The position numbers and the translations under genes are program-made. The notes under the pieces were generated by a model. The model saw only the letters and a program-made list of their open reading frames with translations. It ran no database searches and was not told the origin of the DNA. A stretch of DNA of 36,056 nucleotides from Anaerolineae bacterium. Its GTDB lineage: Bacteria; Chloroflexota; Anaerolineae; DTLA01. The stretch spans positions 1 through 36,056 of the forward strand of contig JARYMK010000009.1 of the NCBI GenBank assembly GCA_029907165.1. The letters are read 5' to 3'. Positions 1-8,575 of this stretch are shown here, piece after piece (position 1 is the stretch's first letter; every line of letters begins with the position of its first letter).

Positions 1-128
1 GCCTCTTTCAAGACGCTGACCGCCGCCTCGCTGATGTCGTACACGGTCAGGTCAAACCCTGCCTTCAGGACATTGAGGGCCATCCACTTGCCCATCTGTC
101 CCAGACCGATGAATCCAACCTTTGCCAT
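1..128 (-). CDS. NAD-binding 6-phosphogluconate dehydrogenase / 3-hydroxyisobutyrate dehydrogenase family protein (N-terminal part, truncated by window edge)
   Basis: Reverse translation from ATG at 128 gives MAKVGFIGLGQMGKWMALNVLKAGFDLTVYDISEAAVSVLKE, with the GxGxMG Rossmann motif typical of the HIBADH/6PGDH family. The ORF runs off the window. Confidence 0.8.
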   Translation of the reverse strand, partial: MAKVGFIGLGQMGKWMALNVLKAGFDLTVYDISEAAVSVLKE

Positions 129-158
129 AGTCCCCCTTGTCTCGTATTGGTCGCCCGG

Positions 159-1043
159 CTAGAGGCCCAACGCCCGCGCCGGATTATCGGCCACCATCGT
201 GCGGATGTCCCGCTCCGACAGGCCGAGGTTCAGCATATCTTTTATGTAAATCCCCATCTGCTGGGCCGGAACGGGATTCAGCCACTGGCCGGAATCTGTG
301 GACATGATGCAGTGCTCGGGCCCAATCGCCTTGATGGCGTTGTACAGGTCGGCCACTTTGATGGGATGGGCCACCTGGCGCGTGGTGTCGTTGTACACGT
401 GCTCCAGGTAGGTTGCGCCCGCGTCCAGAATCGCCTTCATGTCGTCCACGCTGTAGGCCACAAAACTGGCGCACGGGTGCGTAACCACAATCTTGCGCAC
501 GCCCCGCTCGGCCGCGGCCCGCACCAGAACCATCGCCTCCTGGATGGTGATGTGGCCTGTGGCGAGCATCACGTCCCACTTGGCAATGAGGTCCAGGATG
601 GGATACACCTCGTCCTTCAGTTCGCCATTCGGCTTCAGGATGTAGATGCCCTGGATGTCCTCGCCCAACTGCGCCGCCAGGTTCGCCACGTGGCTCTTGT
701 TCTCAATGAACTTCTGCGCGTGGAGCGTCGGCATCCAGACCACCTTGGCCCCCAGTTTCAGTGCCACATCCACCGCGTGGTGATTCAGCCCACCCACCGT
801 GAGGTTCAGCGCGATGCCGCCGAACACGGGGAAGTCGGCCACCTCAGACGCCACCTGTGCCCGGCTTGCCGTCTCCACGAAGTGGTTTTTGACCAGAATT
901 GCTCGCATCCCCATCTCTTTGGCCTGCTGGGCCAGTTCCACGTCGTTGAGGATGCGCGGGTACACGTCCGGGGCCGAATGGATATGCAGGTCAATGGCCC
1001 CTTCCAGCAAACCCATCACCTTGCTGTCAAACCGAAGTCTCAT
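159..1043 (-). CDS. Amidohydrolase-like protein, probable DUF6282 family
   Basis: MRLRFDSKVMGLLEGAIDLHIHSAPDVYPR... has the metal-binding DxHxHxxPD motif. The 343-aa track ORF is extended N-terminally into the LarA-like ORF; the internal ATG at 1043 fits better. Confidence 0.7.
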   Translation of the reverse strand: MRLRFDSKVMGLLEGAIDLHIHSAPDVYPRILNDVELAQQAKEMGMRAILVKNHFVETASRAQVASEVADFPVFGGIALNLTVGGLNHHAVDVALKLGAKVVWMPTLHAQKFIENKSHVANLAAQLGEDIQGIYILKPNGELKDEVYPILDLIAKWDVMLATGHITIQEAMVLVRAAAERGVRKIVVTHPCASFVAYSVDDMKAILDAGATYLEHVYNDTTRQVAHPIKVADLYNAIKAIGPEHCIMSTDSGQWLNPVPAQQMGIYIKDMLNLGLSERDIRTMVADNPARALGL

Positions 1044-1087
1044 TCCGCTCCTCATGGTTGCAGTCCGCCCCCCACGGGCGTGGACTG

Positions 1088-2380
1088 CTAGAGTTTCCCG
1101 TCTGCGCCCCGGCCGGTAACAATCCACTTGCCGTATGGGAAGTAGCCCACCTTCACGTCGGGTCCGTACTTGGCCCTGACGCGTTCCCAAGCCTCTTGCA
1201 GCGACGTAACCGCCGGTATCTTCACAATTTCAAAGTCGGGTAGGCGCTCCGGCTCTGTAACGACGATGACTTCCTTGCGCGCCATGACCTCAATCACCGG
1301 CAGCCACAGGCAGGCGTGCCACAGGGCCTGCTTGCCGTAGAACACATCGTCGTACAGGCGGCGCATGGCCTCCTTCGTGGGCGGCATGTAGTCCTTGGCG
1401 TAGGCGTAGTGAGCCAGCCCGCCCGGCACCGGCGTCGCGACGATGATGGTGCCGCCGTCGCGCACAAACGGGTCCAGGTTCGCAATGGGCCAGCACGCGT
1501 GGGCGAAGAAGCGGTCGCCCGGGAACGAGCCGCTGATGCCCACATCCAGCGAGCCGCCTGGGATCTTGGCGGGGTCAAAGGCGTAGCGGGCGTTGTACTT
1601 CTTGACCGAGGCCCGGTGCACGGCCAGCGTGTCGCCAGCCGTGAGGTCTATCAGTTCCATCTTGGGGTTGAAGATGGCCAGCAACGACATGTCCAGGCGG
1701 GCCAGCGCCATCGCCTCCTCAATGTCCTCGCGGAAGCGGTTCAGCGGTGGCTCGTAGCCCACCTTCATCGTGGGCGAGGTCATCAGCCGATGGTGCCACT
1801 CAATGGTCTCAAAGGAACTCACGCCCGGCAGGATCATGCTCCCGCCGCCGCCATAGCCCCACAGCGTCGCCTGCGTCATGGTTACGGCCAGTCGGAAGTC
1901 GGCCGCCAGGAATCGCTTGTGCACGCTGATGGGCGAGCCGTAACTGGTAACGCCTACGAACTCAAAGTCCCACGTCTCGCGGGCTTTGCTGACGACGATG
2001 GGAATCCCAGAGTTGAGGATTTCCTTGCCCAGTTTGCGCTCCAGTTCCGTCTCGCTCATCTCGCGGAGCGCGCCGCTGGCGATGAGGATCTCTACGTACT
2101 TGCCGGCCTGCTTGATCTTCTCCAGGATGGGCGGTAGGAGTTTGTACGCAGGGGTCAAACGGGCGAAGTTGTCCACGAGGATGACGACGCGGTTGGCCTT
2201 GCGCAGCCGCTCGGAGAAGGGCGGCCCTGCCACCGGGTTCTCCAGCGCCGCCAGGATGGCGTCGTTGAGGTTCGGCATCTCGCCGGGAAACGGCACGTCG
2301 GTGTTCAGGACCAGATTCTTGTCCGGGATCTCCAAGTCCAGCGTCCCTTTCACGCCGTACGGAACATGGATGACTGTCAT
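1088..2380 (-). CDS. LarA-like (nickel-dependent lactate racemase family, DUF2088) protein
   Basis: 430 aa. Contains LVDNFARLTPAYKLLPPILEKIK, the characteristic LarA/DUF2088 segment, and a WGYGGGGSMILPGVSSFETIEWHH motif. Substrate not predictable. Confidence 0.75.
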   Translation of the reverse strand: MTVIHVPYGVKGTLDLEIPDKNLVLNTDVPFPGEMPNLNDAILAALENPVAGPPFSERLRKANRVVILVDNFARLTPAYKLLPPILEKIKQAGKYVEILIASGALREMSETELERKLGKEILNSGIPIVVSKARETWDFEFVGVTSYGSPISVHKRFLAADFRLAVTMTQATLWGYGGGGSMILPGVSSFETIEWHHRLMTSPTMKVGYEPPLNRFREDIEEAMALARLDMSLLAIFNPKMELIDLTAGDTLAVHRASVKKYNARYAFDPAKIPGGSLDVGISGSFPGDRFFAHACWPIANLDPFVRDGGTIIVATPVPGGLAHYAYAKDYMPPTKEAMRRLYDDVFYGKQALWHACLWLPVIEVMARKEVIVVTEPERLPDFEIVKIPAVTSLQEAWERVRAKYGPDVKVGYFPYGKWIVTGRGADGKL

Positions 2381-2438
2381 TGTCTATCTCCTTTCGTTTC
2401 GCACCCGCTGCGGTGCGCATGACGCTGCTATGGCATTG

Positions 2439-2750
2439 TTATCCGCCGGCCAGATTCAGAATCAGCGCGAGTTCATCTCCGTCGCTGACCGGCGTTTGAA
2501 GCGCCTCATCGCGGTTCAATTGCACCGGCACATCGTTGACAAATGCCGTCCATGCCGGCACAACCGTGTTGCCGTCGCCGTACAGGTAGCGGCGCATCTC
2601 GGCCCCGTACCGCGCCACCAGAGCCTCCAGCGCGTCGCCCACCGTGGCCGGTGCGTCCAGCGCGATCTGCACCCGGTCGCTGCCCGCCGCGCTGTTGAGC
2701 GGCGGGTACAGGTGAACCGACAGGTTTACCGCGCGTCGCTGCTCACTCAA
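2439..2750 (-). CDS. MoaD/ThiS-like sulfur-carrier protein
   Basis: Small ubiquitin-like protein ending ...DGDELALILNLAGG with C-terminal GG. Probable TTG start (2748-2750) overlaps the AOR stop (2743-2745). MoaD-like genes commonly accompany tungsten AOR genes. Confidence 0.75.
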   Translation of the reverse strand: MSEQRRAVNLSVHLYPPLNSAAGSDRVQIALDAPATVGDALEALVARYGAEMRRYLYGDGNTVVPAWTAFVNDVPVQLNRDEALQTPVSDGDELALILNLAGG

Positions 2751-4695
2751 CTTTGCCGCAGTCCGATACCGGCAGTTTGCCCCGGGCTTCCAGGTCATCG
2801 GCGATGGCGTTCAGGCCCAGGCGCTCCATTCCGGCGCGCGTGGGCAGGCCCGTGTCCGGATCCCAGCGGCGGGCCTCGTAGTACTCATCCAGGATGGCGT
2901 CAAATTTCTCCAGGTCTACAACAGCCCCGCCGCTTGGCCCGCCACCCAGCAGCGGCTCCTCAAAGAAGCGGCGAGGGATGACATCGTCGGCGCGGGTGGC
3001 ACCGCAGCGGGTGTTGTACGCCTTCTCCACGTTGAAGGCGCGCTCGCCCGCCATGAGCATCTCTTCTTCGCTCAGGTTGCGGCCCGTGCAGGCGTTGTAG
3101 AAGCGCGTGGCCAGGTGCACGCCTTTGCGGTACAGGTACGGGAACGTTGCCGAACGGTAGTACGCGAACTTGCACAGTCCCAGGATGTCGCCGATGGTAA
3201 CGAAATCCTCGCTGAACTTGAGCATCCTGCCCTTGCCACGCACGCCCTGCTTGATGTCGGCGGCCTCTTCGGAACCGAACCACTGGAGCGCCTCCTCCGG
3301 CCGCATGATTTCCTCAATGTACGGGTTGGAGCGCAGGTGGTCGCTGCCGCGCGTGGACGTGGCGTAGGAAACCGCGCGCACGGGCATCCCGCGCGGGTCG
3401 CCCGCCGTCATCTCCCCGCCTTTTACGTGCATCGCGAACCGCTCGCTGCCGCGCCCGATCTTCTCGGCGGCGCGCTTGGTGCCTTCGGCCAGGATGTTGG
3501 CCAATTCGCCCTGACGCAAGGCGATGCGCCGGGTCATTTCCAGCCAGGCTGCCTCGTTGCCGAACTCCAGCACGAGGCCCCCGGTCTCCTTTTCGGTCAG
3601 AATCCCGTTCTCAAAGCATTCCATGGCGAAGGCGAGGGTGTCGCCGGCGCCTTCCGTGTCCAGGCCGTAGTGATTGCACTGGTTGGACCAGGCGATGACG
3701 GCCTCGGGGTTGGTAACGCCGCAAGTCATGGAGCGGGCGATGGTTTCCCACTCCAGTTTGGCCGTAACGCCCGCGTAAGGGCCGGTGCGCACGCGGTAGT
3801 CGCGGCGGCAGCGCACCGGGCACGCCAGGCACGCCCCTGCCTTCACCTGATAGTCCGTGCGGAAAATTTCCGGGTCCAGCGTCTCCCAGGGATACGCGCC
3901 ATATCGCCAGTTCTCCGCTCCGTGGATGCCGAACTTCACGCGGTGGCCCATGAAGCGGCAGGTGCCGTACTTGGTCGCCGGCGGGACGTAGGGATCCACG
4001 GCGATGGTGTCCAGGTAGTCCTTGTAGGCCGCCTTCAGCGCGGCGATGTCGGCCACGCCGATGTCGCCCGTGCCCCGCGTAACGATGGCCTTCAGGTTCT
4101 TGGAGCCCATGACCGCGCCCAGGCCGCACCGCGCGCTCACGCCCTTGTCTGCGCCATTGTGGTACACGCCGGCCAGCCGCACCAGATTCTCACCCGCCGG
4201 GCCGATGCTCACGGTGCAGACATCAGGCCCGAACGTCTTGCGCGCCCACCCATGCACCCCAGACGTAAACTGTCCGCGCAGGTGGGCCGCGTCGCGAATC
4301 TCCACAGTGTCGTTGTCAATGTACAGGTACACCAGCCTCTCGGCCTTGCCCTGGAAGATGAGCGCGTCATACCCCGCTCGCTTCAGTTCCGCGCCCCACG
4401 ACGCCCCCGAATGCCCGTCGCCGTGCATGTTGGTCAGAGGCGACCGCGCGGTCACGGTCGTGCGGCTGGCTGCCGGCACGCCCGTGCCGATGAGCGCGCC
4501 CGGCGAGAAAATCAGCCGGTTGGCGGGATCAAACGGCTCCACCTCCGGCGGAACCTCGTCGTACAGAATCTTGGATGCGATGCCGCGGCCTCCCAGGAAC
4601 AGGTCAATGTAGTCGGAGCCGAGTTCCTCGGTGGTGATGGCTCCGGTGGTCAAATCCACGCGCAGAATCTTGCCCGCATACGAGTTCTTCGCCAT
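2743..4695 (-). CDS. Aldehyde:ferredoxin oxidoreductase family (tungsten/molybdopterin) protein
   Basis: 650 aa. MAKNSYAGKILRVDLTTGAITTEELGSDYIDLFLGGRGIASKILYDEVPP is the typical AOR N-terminus. CLACPVRC and distal ILGLCKF match the 4Fe-4S ligands. Confidence 0.93.
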   Translation of the reverse strand: MAKNSYAGKILRVDLTTGAITTEELGSDYIDLFLGGRGIASKILYDEVPPEVEPFDPANRLIFSPGALIGTGVPAASRTTVTARSPLTNMHGDGHSGASWGAELKRAGYDALIFQGKAERLVYLYIDNDTVEIRDAAHLRGQFTSGVHGWARKTFGPDVCTVSIGPAGENLVRLAGVYHNGADKGVSARCGLGAVMGSKNLKAIVTRGTGDIGVADIAALKAAYKDYLDTIAVDPYVPPATKYGTCRFMGHRVKFGIHGAENWRYGAYPWETLDPEIFRTDYQVKAGACLACPVRCRRDYRVRTGPYAGVTAKLEWETIARSMTCGVTNPEAVIAWSNQCNHYGLDTEGAGDTLAFAMECFENGILTEKETGGLVLEFGNEAAWLEMTRRIALRQGELANILAEGTKRAAEKIGRGSERFAMHVKGGEMTAGDPRGMPVRAVSYATSTRGSDHLRSNPYIEEIMRPEEALQWFGSEEAADIKQGVRGKGRMLKFSEDFVTIGDILGLCKFAYYRSATFPYLYRKGVHLATRFYNACTGRNLSEEEMLMAGERAFNVEKAYNTRCGATRADDVIPRRFFEEPLLGGGPSGGAVVDLEKFDAILDEYYEARRWDPDTGLPTRAGMERLGLNAIADDLEARGKLPVSDCGKVE

Positions 4696-4700
4696 GGTGT

Positions 4701-5255
4701 CTAACCCCTTTTCTCCAGTCTCTTCAAGACGGGCCCTTCGCCGCTGGGGGTGCTGCGCCGCAGTTCATCGCTGGCGGCCAGCAGCGCGGCAAAGCGCAGG
4801 CGGTTGTGCTCCGACACCTGCTCGTCGTTCAGCGCGCCCAGCACGTGCGACGGGCAGATGTCCACGCACGCGGGCGACTCGCCGCCGCATAGATCGCACT
4901 TGATGGCCTTGTTGGTTACGGGGTCCAGCGTGATGATGCCGCAGGGACACGCCCCGACACACGCCCCGCACGAGGTGCACTTCGTCTCGTCCACGACAAC
5001 GATTTGGAGTTTCTTGTTCAGTACGATGGCGTCAAACTTGCAGGCCGCCTGGCACGCGGGGTCCTGGCACTGCTGGCAAGTAACCGGTACATCTATGCCG
5101 GTGGAGAGTTCCGCCACGCGGATGCGCGCCCGATAGGGGTTGAACGCGCCGACGTGCTGCAGCGAGCAGTACAACTCGCACAGATGGCACCCGCTGCAAA
5201 TCCCCGTCGCCTCCCAGGGGTAGTTGGTGTAAACAATCCGCTTCTTCTTCGCCAT
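4701..5255 (-). CDS. 4Fe-4S ferredoxin-type electron transfer subunit (AOR partner)
   Basis: Multiple Cys clusters: CSGCHLCELYC, CQQCQDPACQAAC, CTSCGACVGACPCG, CDLCGGESPACVDICP. Lies directly upstream of AOR. Confidence 0.88.
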   Translation of the reverse strand: MAKKKRIVYTNYPWEATGICSGCHLCELYCSLQHVGAFNPYRARIRVAELSTGIDVPVTCQQCQDPACQAACKFDAIVLNKKLQIVVVDETKCTSCGACVGACPCGIITLDPVTNKAIKCDLCGGESPACVDICPSHVLGALNDEQVSEHNRLRFAALLAASDELRRSTPSGEGPVLKRLEKRG

Positions 5256-5362
5256 GAGATTCTCTCCCGATTGGATTTGGCAGCAGAGAGGGACTTCGGG
5301 TGGGATAGATTGTTTAGTTTATCATAACACGGAAATCTACCCTGGAACCTTGTAGTTGCGTT

Positions 5363-5375
5363 GCAACAATGTTGC
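5363..5375. promoter_or_regulatory. Candidate regulator-binding palindrome upstream of the ferredoxin/AOR operon
   Basis: GCAACA-A-TGTTGC perfect 6-1-6 inverted repeat, ~40-50 bp upstream of a TATGAT -10-like hexamer (5321-5326, minus strand). Confidence 0.35.
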
Positions 5376-5422
5376 GCGAAAGTTGCCGAATAGGGGAACT
5401 GCGATGAGACAGCGAAGAACGA

Positions 5423-6247
5423 CTACGAGGGCGAGTACAGATACCCCTTGCCGCGTATGGTTCGGATTAGGCGGGGCTTGGCCGGGTTGGGCTCCACCTT
5501 GCGCCGCAGGCGCGAGATGTGCGGACGGATGATCTCCGCGGCCTCCCGCTCCGAGACATCGTAGCCGAGGGCCATCCTGGCCAGGTGGCGGCAGGAGAAG
5601 ACCGTGTCGGGATTGCGAAGGAACTGCGACATGAGCGCCATCTCGTTGCCTGTCAGCGCCACCGTGCGAGCCTCGCGGCCATCCGTCGCGCCCACCAGCA
5701 GCAGGCCCTTAGCCTGATCCAGCGTCAGGCCACCGGCGCGGACGAACCGCTCCACGCCCGCATCCGCTGGCTGGGTCGCGGCTTTCTCCTCGTCTTGCAG
5801 CGCCGACAGGGCATCGGCCATCACGCGGATAAGATGCTGGCGGCGCAGGCGTTCCTGGCGCTGCTGAAGGGCGCGGGCCACCGCCTCGCCGATCTCGCGG
5901 ATGCTGCACGGCTTCAGTAAGTAGTCGGTTGCGCCGGACTTCACGGCCACCACCGCGCTTTCCAGCGTCGCGTGCGCCGTCAGGATGATGATGAGCGTGT
6001 TCGGGTAACTTTCGCGCACGCGCTTCATCACCTCCACACCGTCCGGTCCAGGCATCCGAAGGTCTAGGAGCACGAGGTCATACGGCGATGCCGCCAGCCG
6101 TTCCAGCGCCTGCGTGCCCGACGCGGCGGCATCGGCCTTGTACCCCATCAGGTTCAGCGCCCGCGTGATGGCCATGCGCGGGGTCGCCTCGTCATCCACC
6201 ACCAGGATTCGCGCTTCAGGAATCGGCGGATAAGCAGGGTCCGGCAA
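5423..6247 (-). CDS. Response regulator: receiver domain plus C-terminal OmpR-type winged helix
   Basis: ARILVVDDEATPRMAITRALN...DLVLLDLRMPGPDG...ILTAHATLESAVVAVKSGATDYLLKP receiver; SRLRRKVEPNPAKPRLIRTIRGKGYLYSPS wHTH end. Probable TTG start at 6247 behind GGAGG (GGAGGTGGACCTTG). Confidence 0.88.
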   Translation of the reverse strand: MPDPAYPPIPEARILVVDDEATPRMAITRALNLMGYKADAAASGTQALERLAASPYDLVLLDLRMPGPDGVEVMKRVRESYPNTLIIILTAHATLESAVVAVKSGATDYLLKPCSIREIGEAVARALQQRQERLRRQHLIRVMADALSALQDEEKAATQPADAGVERFVRAGGLTLDQAKGLLLVGATDGREARTVALTGNEMALMSQFLRNPDTVFSCRHLARMALGYDVSEREAAEIIRPHISRLRRKVEPNPAKPRLIRTIRGKGYLYSPS

Positions 6248-8486
6248 GGTCCACCTCCTGCGACTCGCTGCGAGTCTCCGGCGCCAGCGGAAGCGACACG
6301 ATAAACGTCGCGCCCCCGCCCGGCGCGTTCCGGGCCGTGATTGAGCCTCCGTGCTGCTGGATGATGCTGTGGCTGATGGCCAAACCGAGGCCCGTACCGT
6401 CCTCCTTGGTCGTGTAGAACGGCTCAAAGATCATGCTCATGGCCTCCGGTGTGATGCCGGAGCCCGTGTCGGAGAACGCCAGTTCCATCTGGCCCTCGCA
6501 CACCCGCGCCGCGATGTCCAGCGAGCCGCCTCCGGGCATCGCCTCAATGGCGTTGATGATCAGGTTCAAAAACACCTGCGACAGGTGGTCGGCAGAAGCC
6601 ATCACGGGCGGGAGGTCTGCGGGCATGTCCAGCGTAACGACGATGCCCCGCTGCTGCAACTGGTTCGCGGCCAGGTCCAGGGCGTGGCGTACAAGCGGCG
6701 GCACCAGCGTAGGACGGCGCTCAATCTGCGGCGGTCGCGCGAAATCCAGCACCCGTTCGCTCAGCGACATCAGCCGCTCAATCTCGCGCCGCACCGCCAG
6801 CAGGTACTCGTGGCGCTCCTCCGGCCCCAACGGAAAGTCCAGCACCAACTCCAGGCTGTTGCCGATGCCCTGCAGCGGGTTGTTGATCTCGTGCGCCAGG
6901 GCCGCCGCCAGACGCCCCATGGCCGCTAGGCGCTCTGTGCGGAGCATGTACTGCTCCATGCGCTTGCGCTCCGTGATGTCGCGGATCAGCGCCACCCAGC
7001 CGATATGACGGTGTTGCTCGTCCTCCAGCGGCACGACGCTGTGCTCTGTCGTAAACACACGCCCGCTCTTGTGCTTCATCTGGAACTCAGGCAAGAACAG
7101 GAAACCCTTCTCGGCCAGCGCATCGCGCAGGTGCCGATTGAACTCCTCCACGGCGGCCCCGTCCACATGGAGCAGCCCGATCTCCCGTTCCAGCATCTCC
7201 TCGCGCGTGTAGCCGAATATCTCCGTGGCGGCGGGGTTGCAGTCCAGAATCCGCATGTCCAGGTCTATGATGAAGGCGGCGTCGCGCAGACTCGCGAACG
7301 TCTTTTCCAGCAGCCGACGGGACTTGCCCAGCGCCTCCTCGGCCTCGCGCCGCTTGGTGATGTCGCGGACGTACTCAATGACCCCGATACACGTGCCATT
7401 GTTGTCGTACATGGGGAAGGCGTACAGTTCCAGCCAGCCTTCCACGCCCTTGGGGCCGGTCAGCGGAATCTCATCCATCTGCGGCGTGCCCTTCTTCATG
7501 GCGCGCCGCGTCGGGCAGATGAGGCACGGCTCGCTCCGCAGGTGATACGCCTGGTAGCACAGTTTGCCCACGAGGGGCATCGCGTGGGCGTACCATCGCT
7601 CCATGGCGTTGTTGACGCGCAGAATGCGCATGTTCGTGTCCAGGACGCTGATGCCGTCCTGAATCCCGTCAAACACCGCCTGGAGAAACCACTCGTCGTA
7701 GCGGATCTTCTCCTCGGCGCGCTTGCGTTCGGTGATGTCGCGGACGTACTCAATGGCGCCTACGGGTCTCCCATCGTCGCCCAGCATCGGGAAGGCGTAG
7801 AGTTCCAGCCAGCCCCACACTCCATCCTTGCCAGTCAGGGGAACCTCGTCCATCTGGGGAGTCCCCGTTTCCATGGCGCGAATGGTGGGGCAAACGGTGC
7901 AAGGCGCGTAACGGCCATGATACGCATGGAAGCACTTCTTTCCGACCAGCGGAACCATATGGGCGTACCACTTCTCCATGGCCTGGTTCACGCTGACGAT
8001 GTTGAGATCCTTGTCCAAGACGCTGATGCCGTCCTGAATCCCGTCAAACACCGCCTTCAGGAACCGCTCGTCTCGGCGAATTTTGTCCTCGGCCCACTTG
8101 CGCTCCGTGGCGTCGCGGACGCAGGCCACCAGATACGGCTCGCCCTCCAGGAGCACCCGCCGCAGCGTAACCTCGGCGGGGAAGACCACCCCCGACCGCC
8201 GCTTGCACGTCAGCGTCAGAGACGCCGCGCCCGACTGCAAGGCATCCCGCACAAGTCGCCTTGCAGCGCGCGCCGACTCGGGCGCGACCAAGTCGCACAC
8301 ATCCACGCCGATCAGAGCATCGCGCGGGCAGGCGAAAATCTCGCACGCCGAAGGGTTGCAGTCCAGAACAACGCCGTCGGACGTCTGGAGCACAATCGCC
8401 TCGGCGGCCGCCTCAAACAGCGCCCGATACCGCGCCTCGCCCACCTCATGTCTATCTGCGATGATGCGGGGCTTCGTCCGCTCCAT
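6216..8486 (-). CDS. Multi-PAS sensor histidine kinase (soluble)
   Basis: 756 aa. About four PAS domains (RDATERK / RDITERKR / RDITKRRE / RDITERKRM junctions), HisKA motif LAHEINNPLQGIGNSLE, HATPase motifs LINAIEAMPGGG and FEPFYTTKEDGTGLGLAISHSII. Confidence 0.95.
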   Translation of the reverse strand: MERTKPRIIADRHEVGEARYRALFEAAAEAIVLQTSDGVVLDCNPSACEIFACPRDALIGVDVCDLVAPESARAARRLVRDALQSGAASLTLTCKRRSGVVFPAEVTLRRVLLEGEPYLVACVRDATERKWAEDKIRRDERFLKAVFDGIQDGISVLDKDLNIVSVNQAMEKWYAHMVPLVGKKCFHAYHGRYAPCTVCPTIRAMETGTPQMDEVPLTGKDGVWGWLELYAFPMLGDDGRPVGAIEYVRDITERKRAEEKIRYDEWFLQAVFDGIQDGISVLDTNMRILRVNNAMERWYAHAMPLVGKLCYQAYHLRSEPCLICPTRRAMKKGTPQMDEIPLTGPKGVEGWLELYAFPMYDNNGTCIGVIEYVRDITKRREAEEALGKSRRLLEKTFASLRDAAFIIDLDMRILDCNPAATEIFGYTREEMLEREIGLLHVDGAAVEEFNRHLRDALAEKGFLFLPEFQMKHKSGRVFTTEHSVVPLEDEQHRHIGWVALIRDITERKRMEQYMLRTERLAAMGRLAAALAHEINNPLQGIGNSLELVLDFPLGPEERHEYLLAVRREIERLMSLSERVLDFARPPQIERRPTLVPPLVRHALDLAANQLQQRGIVVTLDMPADLPPVMASADHLSQVFLNLIINAIEAMPGGGSLDIAARVCEGQMELAFSDTGSGITPEAMSMIFEPFYTTKEDGTGLGLAISHSIIQQHGGSITARNAPGGGATFIVSLPLAPETRSESQEVDLAGPCLSADS

Positions 8487-8516
8487 CCTATCTCACCTAT
8501 CTTTCTAGGGTGGGCC

Positions 8517-8553
8517 GAAGTGGCCGACGAATCCTAAACCCGCCGGCCACTTC
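8517..8553 (-). terminator. Intergenic hairpin downstream of the UlaG-like gene
   Basis: Perfect 10-bp inverted repeat GAAGTGGCCG(8517-8526)/CGGCCACTTC(8544-8553) after the stop at 8576. No U-tract on the minus strand, so terminator function is uncertain. Confidence 0.4.
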
Positions 8554-8575
8554 ACGGTCTCATGCCTCGGCCTGG

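Noticed and set aside
3115-4704. 529-aa plus-strand ORF opposite AOR
   Set aside because: Antisense to a clear AOR gene; low-complexity His/Arg/Ala/Gly composition typical of spurious ORFs in high-GC DNA.
5340-5400. Sigma-54 promoter before the AOR operon
   Set aside because: A TTGCA string is present but no GG at the required -24 spacing; the response regulator lacks a sigma-54 AAA+ domain.
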